Positions 11,599 to 22,800 of a stretch of 64,000 nt of DNA are shown piece after piece; positions within the stretch are counted from its first letter, which is position 1; every line of letters starts with the position of its first letter. The translations under genes were made by a program, and so were the position numbers. The notes beneath the pieces are model-generated. The model saw nothing but the letters and a program-made list of their open reading frames with translations, searched no databases and was not told the DNA's origin. Source of the stretch: Diospyros lotus (Eukaryota > Streptophyta > Magnoliopsida > Ericales > Ebenaceae). The DNA lies in NCBI RefSeq assembly GCF_014633365.1, contig NC_068347.1, forward strand, positions 35,568,116 to 35,632,115. The letters are read 5' to 3'.

Positions 11599-13844
11599 CT
11601 TTTGGTAGCCTAATAAATATCAATAACATTTTCCATTAAACGCATACCCACATTTTTAATGTACTTATTAATCTTACTCGCAATCAAAAACACCTACTAA
11701 ATTTATAATACTATTAATGTTATCACTCAAACGCAATAATAAATTTAGTGTTTGAAAATTTCATCGTCAAACTACACAATTTTGTGAAAAATTGAACAAT
11801 AAGAGTGCACAATGAAGCATATGTGTAAACATTCTAATATTTAAATCAAATACTAAAGATATTGAAGATTGAAATGCCAAATTAACACCAATATTAAAAA
11901 TATACACTTGTTAGAACGAATACATGTTCATTTATAGTTATAGAGAAGCAAGGAGTTTTTATAAATTTTTTAGAATTAAAATTTTTACATATAATATCTA
12001 TCTTAATATTTTGGAATCTACTGAAATTATAATTTTTATGGATAATATTTATTTTGATATTTTGTAACTTTATAATAATTAAAATTCTTTATGAATAGTA
12101 TTTGTTTTTTTTTGTATGACTCCCAGATAAATTTGTGAATGTCTAAATTATCTAATTTTCACAATGTGCGAAATCTCTTGATTAGGGGAAAATTAAGTCT
12201 TTTTAACTCAAAAATTTATTTTGAACTTTTATATTTTTTTAATATTTTAATGTACTTTTGCTTGTGATACAATAATTGGTATTTTTATAGGGTTTTTTTA
12301 CCCATAAAAATATATGATAATATTGGTCATGATTCTTTGAAGACTAGGGAGGGTTCTTCCACTTGAAAAAGAAGGGGTGGTGGGTGGGTGGGTGGATGGA
12401 TGGAAAATGAGATATCGAGTCCAAAAGGAACGAACCATAGAAAAGGGCTTTTAACAATTCCAAAAGGGCATGAATTCAAAGCCGTCCGTTTGTTTATTAT
12501 TTCAACACTTTTTACGACTCTTTTTAGTGATTATATATATTGATATATAAATAAATATTATTAAAAAGTATTAAAAAGGTTGTGTTTGTTGTCATGCACA
12601 TTAGATGTTAATCATAAAATATCTGTCTCTCTCCCAAATAAAAGTTCACAGATGAAAACATAAATAAAATTAACTCCAAATACAAACTTCATTGAAATCC
12701 AAATTCTAACATTTCATTTAATCGTGTTTATAAAAGATTTCATCTTTTTTTTATAAAACCCTGTTGGGATACTATTAAAAGTTGTAGTTTTATTGGTAAA
12801 TATCATTTATATAAGAAATTTAAATATTTATCTTTTAAATACGGTGATATACGATAATTATCAACTATAAATAATTTATAATTTAAAAATTTAATAACAT
12901 TATTTAAGTGACTTATAATATAAGCAAGAGTGGTTAAGATGGGTAAAATGAGAATTCATCACTTCAAATAATTTTAATAAAAAATTATTTTAAATATTTG
13001 ATAAGATAGTGACAAGAATAATTAAATTTATTAAAGATTAAGATGATACGTGAGATAATTTCAAGATAAGACAGGTCTCTCGTAATAAATAATTACGTGA
13101 CATTGTTTTTCTCTTTTTTTAATTAATAATGTATGAACTATAAAGTTTATATAATAAAAAATAATATTATAGATATATATAACTTTAACCTATTTGTTAC
13201 TTTATTATTTGACTATTTTTGTAAAATTTAAGTATTAACTGGATTGTTAGAAATTATTCCAAATAAGTATGTTGAATTTTTATGTAATTTTTTTGGAAAG
13301 AGGAATAAAAAGAACCTTTTTGGGTTTTTATATTCTATTGCGGCTTTTGTGAGGTGTCGAATGCGGCTTGCAGGTAGGAGCCCTCTAGCGTATACGATAC
13401 TATGTTGACTTTCTTTGTTTACACTGACTTTCTTTGGAGGTGGAGGGTCGATAATATCATTGTCCAGTGCCGAAGAGTAGAGGAGTCCAAAGACCGACTG
13501 GTTCAGATTGAGAGGAGACCCAAAATTCTATATAGCAACAATTTGATCAAGTCCCACAGCCTTGGCTTCAATGGTACGGTAGGTATTTCACTGTCGATGT
13601 CGCTGTTGTTATCCCCACCGCATTGGATTCGTACTCAGCCGCATGCGATCAGTTTCAAAGACAACGGTTGGTGGGTGGGTACAGGACCCTAAATATGTAT
13701 ATTGCGTGAGTGAGAAAGTGCAATTCCTTTTGTATTCTGAGGGCGGTGGATCAGTTTTGGGGTTTCGCAATTGGATTCCCGGGTTTTTCATGGTCTTTTT
13801 TGAACTGGGTTTTTGTTAGTTTTTGCAAATCTTTAATGTTAAGC
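11599..13844. other. AT-rich intergenic DNA and 5' flank of the transporter gene
   Basis: No gene recognised. A GGTGGGT/GGAT microsatellite lies at about 12,374-12,403. The last 400-500 bp (from about 13,340) are less AT-rich and probably include the promoter and 5' UTR of the transporter gene. Open frames at 13,402-13,692 and similar ones show no recognisable family. Confidence 0.4.
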
Positions 13845-16800
13845 ATGGCGACCTCCAATGGATTTTGGACGAAGAAGACTTTGGTGGGTCTTGGGTTGGG
13901 CCAGTTTCTCTCTCTACTCATCACTTCTACTGGCTTTTCCTCGTCCGAGCTCGCAAGAAGAGGTATATCTCCTTTTTGTTCAAATTCTTACCAGATTTCC
14001 AGACTACTGGCATCTTGTTATTTTTGTATTGTTTCTTGAATTTTGAGATTATATATGTTTTTATTCACAAGTTTTTGTTACCGGAGAATCATTTGTTATT
14101 CTTACCATTTTCCCCGCAAAGTTCACCTTTTTTTTTCTTCCACTGTCTCAAATTATGGTTCACCTCTTCCTTAAATATGTATTCAGTTGTTGCTGTTTAT
14201 GGGTACTGAGAGTCATGAATCTTTTTTGTATTGTTATAGCACATCTCAAGTTCTGCTTCTCTATTCCTATCTTCTTACTTGCGCTTAACTAAATTTTACT
14301 ATTCAGGAGTGAATGCACCTACATCTCAGTCTTTTCTAAATTATGTTCTCCTAGCATTAGTCTACGGAGGCACTTTACTGTATCGGAAGAAAGCTCTCAA
14401 GGTCAGTTCTCATTTCATGTGTAAACTAATGTTATCTCTACACTACTGATTGCAATAGCATCATCTGCCGCAGTCATGACTTTCCCATTTTATATTTTTT
14501 TTTAGTAAACAGCATTAGGACTTATGAACTTGATTGGATGCCAGGAAAAATTTATGTGTTTTCGTGTTTCACTAATGGTTTGTATTCTGGACACTCCAAA
14601 TAACAAAAGGTAGGCATCGGTCAAAGTTGAGGTCCCTAAAAGGAAGTAGGAGATTCAAAGGGATATAAGTGTTATAAGTTTAGATTGTCTAGCTCTTTGT
14701 ATGGTTATCTGACAGAAGCTGGGGGAGATTACATGCTTCTAGGCCATGTAGGTGATAGAGAGCAAATTGAACTGACTTCTATCTTTGCTTATTCAGCTCT
14801 ATGAGTGTATAGAAATTCCTTCTTTTAAGCTTAATCTTAAACACAGATGGTACATGGAAGTGGGACAGGATCATGGTATAAACCAATGTTCTGAAATTGT
14901 CCCATAAGGTATACTTGTATATATGTTTTAAAACATTGCATTTCTAATTTGGAGGTTGTAAGTGAATAATGACTTATGAACATAGTGCTTATAGATGCTC
15001 CAAGAGCATTACCTAGTGAGATGGTCAGAATATTCTTCAAGAACATTCAGTAAATCTGTAGAAGTGGTACAGTGATTTTGATATGGAGATATTGGAAATA
15101 AGGGATTGAATGGCTTTCAAAGATCATTTGACATTACATGTTTAAGTTGCATGAGTGTTTACTAGTGGTTAGAATGGAGTGAAGTGATTCCATTTTTTAT
15201 ACGAGGGCTAAGGCCGTGTAAACTCATTGTTTTACCAGTCAAAATATTCATGGTAAATTTTACAAGTTTATGCAATGCTTAGCCTGCTGATCCCAGCTAG
15301 TTGGTTTGATGATATGCAATGCTTAGTCTAGAATGAGTGATGTAATGGTACTAGACTATTGCACTGTCAAATGATTTCCAATGTATAGTCCTCCTGTTAA
15401 GAAAAAAATTCATTTTTTTTTTGGTGGAATATCTGCAGGCCAAATGGTATTATTACATACTTCTTGGATTGGTGGATGTAGAAGCAAATTTTCTCGGTGA
15501 GTGTATCATCTCAACAGTAAAGTTACCCTGCATATTATTTCATTTGTTACTGAAATGCAAACATGCTGTTCCCCAGTACATACTAAAATGCATTGTTTTT
15601 GTTTTTAAGCACTAATGTGATAGGAACCCAGCTAGAAAATCCAAACTGTAATCAATTAACAATGGCTATCCAAGCTTTCGATCAAGAACAAGCACAATCC
15701 AGGGCACTCGAGAGGCCCTTAACTCTCCCAATTCTTCTATCAAAAACCAACCCCCCTCTCCCTCTTCTTCTTAGCTATTTATACCTCTCCTCTGCCCCTC
15801 TCTAATCGAATTCCCTTGCACATGCAAGATTATTCCCTCCGCATATGGATTACAAAACTACCCCCCCCCCCCCCATACACACATGCTGGTTGTAACAACC
15901 TGCATATGTTAATTCTCTATTCTAACCTTCATGCATGCTGGTCTTTGGTAGGTCTGGTACACGGGTGGCCTATCATTACTCCCCTCCCATACTTTCACTT
16001 TATTCTCAAGGTGAAAAGTAGGAAATTGTTGCTGAATTGTAGGGCTCCCAGGTGGTCCAGGACCCACTTGGGCTTGGAGTATGTGAATCTTATCTTCAAT
16101 TCGCTAGGTGGTCTCCATGATTTGCGATAGACCTGATGGTCGTAACACCCTAACTTCTGTCCTGATTTTTGGCTTCAACTGGTTAACTAATGTGCCCTCC
16201 AGTATGGCCACTGAAACTTCTCCCACTCGGGCTGCCAAAGTCTCAAAGAGGAGGTGGTATTCCCGGATGGAGTCATCCTGCCTGGGGGCTAACAGCCTCT
16301 CCTCCATTGATCCCTCCCGTGAAGATCAAAATTGTTTACTTAGGTGGATCTTCAGATCCTCCCAATTTCGAACTTCCTTTTGCCGAGTATCCCATTGAAA
16401 CCACGCCACAGCCCTTGCTTCGAAACACAGAGCAACCGACTTGATTTTCTCCTCCTCGGATAGCTGATTGATAGAGAAATATCTTTCGGCTCAAAAAATC
16501 CATTCATCCAGATTTTTCCCTTCAAAATTCAGCATCTCCAGCCTTCTTCCTCTCACTTCCGGCCGCCCATTCCTTCCAATTCCACCCTCGAACTCCCTGC
16601 CCATTTCGATTTCAGGTGATCCCTCGGAATTTTGGGTAAATTCCGAAGGTCTATCTCCCTCCTTCGCTTTGCTCTTCCTTTCTCGTTCTGGATCCTCCTT
16701 CTTCGTCCTCAAGTATGCGAACTGGTCCAGCATGATTCCTACCTTCCTTTCCATCGATTGCACCTCCCCTCTTTTGGCGTTGACTCCTTTCTACATCCCC

Positions 16801-19800
16801 TCCATCTTCTTCGCGATCATCTGCTCTAGCCCGATTGACCTCAACACCCTTATCTCGGCTCGGATGACCGGCTTTAATCTGCTGATAAAGTGGCCCTTGA
16901 CGGACCCCCATTGTCGAAGTGCAAGGAACCCCTCTTCCACCGTGCCTTCCTGCGCGGGCCTAAACCTATTCCTCAACATCGCCTTGAGCTCCTTCCAGCT
17001 CCTCACCCGTCTTTGTCTTTGCTCCCACTGGAACCACGACAGAGCTGCTCCTTTAAAGCATAAGGCTGCTGACTCCAACTTCTCCGCATCGGACAACTGG
17101 TTCACAATGAAGTAGCGCTCAGTCCTAAAGACCCAACCATCTGGATCATCTCCCTCGAAGATGGGTATTTCCAGGCGTCTCCCACGGTACTGCTGCCTTC
17201 CGACACCATCGACCCAGTCGCCCCCTTTGCCACTTCTTCCTCCAGCTACCGGCGTTCCCTCCCGTGACAAGGGCGAACCCGCAGGTTGGTTTTCCTCATC
17301 TCGCTTCCCCTTCCTCCCTTTCTCCTGCTCATCCCATCGCGCCATTAATAGGTTGAATCGGTCCATCATCCCCGCCATGCTCTTTTCAATATTTTGCACC
17401 CTCATGACCTTTGCCTTCACCGATTCTATACTATCTTGTAAACCCGCCATACGCCCCTCTAGCTCACCCACTCTTTCAAAAACAGTCATCCCCGTGGATC
17501 GATTGCTCTGATACCAAATTGATAGGAACCTAGCTAGAAAATCCAAGCTGTAATCAATTAACAATGGTTATCCAAGCTTTCGGTCAAGAACAAGCACAAT
17601 CCAAGGCATTCGAGAGGCCCTTAACTCTCCCAATTCTTCTATCAAAAACCAGCCCCCCTCTCCCTCTTCTTCTCAGCTATTTATACCTCTCCTCTGCCCC
17701 TCTCTAACCGAATTCCCTTGCACATGCAAGATTATTCTCTCCGCATATGGATTACAAAACTACCCCCCCCCCCACCCCCTACACACATGCTGGTTGTAAC
17801 AACCTGCATATGTTAATTCTCTATTCTAACCTTCATGCATGCTGGTCTTTGGTAGGTCCGGTACACCGGTGGCCTATCATAATGTTGCTTTGCACTTCTG
17901 AGCTGTCAAGACCTTTGGATTCAATCTTTGACTATGATAGATTGCTTCAAATACGGGACACTTCACATTTATGGTTCCTTCTGTAACTGCTTATCATCCT
18001 CACTTGATGGATGCTTTCTGAAAGAATGTTATGAATTTGAGCTATAATTACTTCTACATGTAAATGTTGCTCCTTACGGTTATCATTTCTGGAATTTTGA
18101 GCATAGGTAATATGAAATATTTTATGTATATCCTACCGCTAAGCTTAAATAAATATCATGCACCAAATTGGTCCTAGTGAATTTCTAATAATTGGTGACC
18201 TATGAAGACTGTTATGATGTTTCAGCTGATGATGTTAAGGCTGCATGTGGGAAAGGAAGTACAGAATGGCCTTGTATTGATCATTCTTCCACCATTTCTA
18301 GTCTCCGTCAATCTTAAAATAGCATTTAGATGGAATAAATAAATAACATTGTTCATGCCTACTTTTCCTACTCTGGCTATAGCAATCTGTTTGCTCCCTG
18401 CATAGAGCTGCTTTATTGTGTAACCTGCAGCCAAGCTTTGAACCTAACACATCACTGCTGGGCTTAAATGACAAATTAGAGTCTCCAGTTTACAGACTTG
18501 ACAATCATTGTGCTATTGGTACCTACGCTTGTAAGCCTAGTGATGCCAGTATGCCAACTGATTACATCTATCTATGATGACTGATGCTTGACCTCAATTT
18601 CGTCTAACAACCTAAGTCCATTTAGAATGGGTACTGGACAAGAGTTGGTTGGTGAGACCACAGGACATGGAACTTTGACGAACCTAGAGGTTTTGAGGAG
18701 CATTAGATACTAGAAGAAGGCTACTACTTGATTACTGCTTTTGATCATCACTTACATAAATGTTGGAATTGTCTTTCTTGGCTGAAGAGTTGGGATCAAG
18801 TAATTATTTCTAAGAATCGATGTTTTGAAACCTGGACTAAGTTATAAAATTAATAATTAGAACTTATATGTAAAAATTAATAATAAAATTCATAACCAAA
18901 ATATCATAATTGACTTAACATTTATGAATATTATATTACAATTACAGAAAGTCCTGAAGTCCATGCAATAATATTAACACAAGTTTGGTATGAAAATAAA
19001 ATACATCAAGGTCAAATATCTAAATTACAAACCAACAATTACAAAAACTTGATCATACATCAACCTTGTCCAAATTGCACATCGTTATATTTTCTTTATT
19101 TTGAACAGGATTTGAACCTCCAAACTTATAGAAAATCAAAAAAATTGATGTCAATTCCAAATTATTATTATCTTTTAACATTTAAAATAAAATAGAAAAA
19201 AATAAAAAATAAAAACTGGCTGGTTGAACTGGACTGGTTCTCCTGGTTCTTTTGTTTCCTGGTCGAGCTGTCTGGCGTAGTCCAGTTCTCTCAACACTGC
19301 TAAAAACAATATAGATCAACTTGAGGCTATTAGGATTATTAAGACCGTAAGAAAAGGTAGGAAAGAAATCTTTTCCAGATATGTAACTAGGTTATCCTCT
19401 CTTTAAATGAATCTCATCATTTGTGCATCCCTTCCCCATCTATTTGATTACTTTCTAGGCATTATGCTGCACCATGCCTTGTCTAATTTAGTGGATACAG
19501 GATAATGAGATAGTATACCATAGATGCCAGGGTCGTGGTACTCCCCATGGAACCACGAATCGGGACAAATGTCCCAATTTGAGGGTTAAAAATGACCTGG
19601 TTGAGAACTGGACTGCCAAAAATGGTGATCCAGAGTTTCAAGCAAAGCAGACTGATAATGTCGCGATTGGAGAGCAGTCACCTGGAAACATCAAGACTTA
19701 TTGTTTGAACTACATTTTGCTTTGGAAAAATGGCCATCTATATCTAAGAAGAGTATTAGTTTATACCTAGGACTTTAGTTTGTGATGCTAGTTTCTACAC

Positions 19801-22800
19801 CAGACAATGCTACTGGTTTAAGGTGTAGGACTTGGAAAACCCAGTCCTTGGGTTTCTAGTGAAAGCAAGGATGAATATGCACGTGAACTTCATTGAATTG
19901 TTCAGGAAAAGCATAAAACCTGACTTGCTTGGCAAATTCTCAGTTCAATTCAAGAAACATTTTGGGACCTCCTATGTGAAGTATCAGTGTATAAACATAT
20001 GGACATATAGTGAAGGAACAAAGCACACACACACACACACACACACGGGGGAGGCATGTGTTTAGACTAGTTCTAAACTTTTTTTGTCTTACAGCTTTCT
20101 TGAATTTTACCTTCATTGGGATTCATGTGATCTTATTCACTTGCTAAATTTAAAATTAGTCGGGTCGATGCTCCTCTTATTATTTGTTATACATATTTGT
20201 AATGCAACCCAAATTTTAAGAGCTAGATGCTTAACATATCTGTTGACCTCCAATCACGACATTTGGAAAACGTAATACACACAGTAAATTATTGAGCTTG
20301 CAAATTAAAAATCTTGCACCAAATATAAATGGAGTATTTCATCATGTGTATTGCATAGATGATGCATCTTTGTTACTGAAAATGACTTAAGGGAATTGAT
20401 TTGGTGGTCTTTCGCATGCAGTGGTGAAAGCTTATCAGTATACATCACTAACAAGTGTTATGCTTCTGGATTGTTGGTCAATCCCGTCTGTCATATTCCT
20501 TACCTGGATGTTCTTGAAGACAAAATACAGATATAAAAAATTTATTGGTGTTGCTATCTGTGTTGCTGGTCTAGTGGCGGTTGTCTTCTCAGATGTACAT
20601 TCAAAGGACCGATCAGGTTTGTGCATGCTTTTCATTTTTGATTTTTGATGTCTTTCTTATTGTCCATCCTGTGCTCTGTATACTGATAACCCTAGTGAGA
20701 TTAAGGCTTGGCGATGATAAAGATTTATGTTCATGTAGATGATAACTCTTTCTTATTGTCCATCCAGTGCTATGTATGGTTGTCTACTGGATGAATCACT
20801 TTTTGCCTTTTTTTGGGGTGGGGGGGTGTTGGCAGTGGGACTTGGGTTCTCAAATTTCTTTGTTTCATGCTCCCCAAATGGAGACCATATATTTTTAATG
20901 TGCTCTTGATACAGAAAGAGGGGGCATATCAACTACCCCTCAAGGATTTTATGACAGTTTTGCAGTCTACCATTTTCTTGGAGTGTCAAATTCAGCTATC
21001 AATGCTTTAAGACACCTAAATTAATTTTGTTGTGGTTTGTAGGAGGAAGCAACCCAATTAAAGGAGACCTGCTTGTGATAGCTGGGGCTACACTTTATGC
21101 TGTCAGTAATGTCAGTGAGGTAAGTTTACCTTAACTCTTGTCATTGTTTAATAATTATTTTAGAAAGGGAATATGCCTGTTGGCTGTTGACATATGGCCC
21201 TTTTTTTTTTCCTTTTCATTTTCCAATGTCTTAGATTGTTTGCAAACTTGTTCTTTCCTTCTTGTAAAGTGTGTATATATATATGTATATGTATTGTTAT
21301 ATTGTTAGGTTGTAAAGTATATTTTTAAATCAAATAATCTTCTCTTCTGTTTTTTTTATTTTTTATTTTCTTTTTGTGACTTCTAGTTAGGGAATATGCA
21401 CTATATTTCTCATTTGCTCTACATTTTCTTGGAATCTCCCTTTGCTTGTTTTCATTATTTTGTTCCTGTTCTGGACTCTCTTCCCTTTTTATTCCCATTT
21501 TTCTATCTCATCATTGCATTTTTTTAGAATTAACTGTGGAGCCTGCATGGTTATTTCACATTCTCTTGGCTTGCTTATACTTTGGTTGTTCTTTCTAAAC
21601 TTATCCTATTGTAGTAAGCCATATTTCAACAGTTTCTGGGTGATCCATTGTTTCATGTGAAAAATGTGCAGTCTTTTAATGGCCTTGGGGACCGTGTAAG
21701 GCCTAGGAAGCAACAAATACTTTGAAATGGTATCATTTCCATGCCAGACACCTATATATGCATACGGGAATTGTTAACACTTTACCACAAGTGTCAAACA
21801 CATATTCAAGCATGTTCTTTTTTTATTTTTCCCCCTTTAACATTTGGAAATGTTATGGATATATACCACTTGGTCTATTCACTTCTGAATTAAAAGAAAT
21901 TCTAAATCACAAAACATCTGATTTCTTTTGGATAGAGCCTTTTAGAAATGATACTTGGATATTTTGTTCATACTTATTTTCCAATTGAAAAATGTGGAAA
22001 TGCATTTCTTACTCTTTTAATTTGAACCATATGCCCATTTCCTGTTGCCATAACAAAGCTTCTCAGATGAAAGCTGCTCTCTCCTTTCTCAAGTAATGTA
22101 CCATCATGCTCAAAATGATTAATTATGGGTATAACAACCTCCACAGTTTTTTGTTTCTCCCTTTATGATTCAAACAATTTCTGTCATAAGTTATTTTTAA
22201 TCAAAATAAATGTATTGATTTCCCCATAGTTGCTGAATCTTAAGATTATAAGTTCATTAGGCTACTAGGGCTTGGAGACTCACATATACAAAGATGTTTT
22301 TTTCATGTGCATGTATGCAAGTATTTGTTACTAATTCAGTTTTGTACTTGCTGCATCTATTTTTGAACCAACAATTTTTTGTTTTTGTTTTGTTTGTTTG
22401 TTTGTTTTTTTTTTTTTTTTTTTGTGCAGGAGTTCTTTGTTAAAAGTGCAGATAGGGTTGAGCTCATGGCAATGTTGGGCATTTTTGGCGCGATCATCAG
22501 TGCTTGCCAAATGTATCCCACTTAATGTTATTTAGGAATTTCTGTTGATTCTTGACATGCACCTGATTCATTCCTCCTGTATAAGCAATTCTTTGTCTAA
22601 GTGATCAGTAGGCCTTATAGAGCTTAATGATGATTTGACGTTTGTCAATTCATATATTCGTTACCTTGTTGGTATGTTCATATTCCTTGAATCTTTTGAT
22701 ATTTCGTGAACAAACTCTGCTAATGCCTTTTATGTTATGTTCTCTTCCTCTTGTATTCTTTAATAATATTTTAGAAGCATACTTGAGCGGAATGAGCTCA

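Larger units (their letters stand above)
15618..17879 (-). mobile_element. TR-GAG-like non-autonomous LTR retrotransposon, complete
   Basis: A 2,262-bp element in intron 3 of the transporter gene. Two direct LTRs of 358 and 360 bp each start TGATAGG and end CCTATCA. The element is flanked by a perfect 5-bp target duplication TAATG (15,613-15,617 and 17,880-17,884). On the minus strand a primer-binding site matching the initiator-tRNA-Met end (TGGTATCAGAGC, 17,505-17,516) lies 3 nt inside the right LTR, and a polypurine tract (ATGGGAGGGGAG) abuts the left LTR. Between them are only gag-like frames, with no protease, reverse transcriptase, RNase H or integrase. This architecture matches the terminal-repeat-with-GAG class of non-autonomous plant elements, which depend on enzymes of a Ty3/gypsy partner. 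Confidence 0.85.

Noticed and set aside
13402..14209. Open frames around the transporter first exon
   Set aside because: They are the 5' UTR, exon 1 read into intron 1, or shadows in other frames.
16108..17511. Plus-strand open frames inside the gag-only element
   Set aside because: Antisense to the gag units; Pro/Ser/Leu-rich composition is what reverse-strand reading of a charged gag gives.
17505..17516. tRNA-like matches at primer sites as possible tRNA genes
   Set aside because: They match only the 3' 12 or so nt of initiator tRNA-Met next to LTRs; no cloverleaf.
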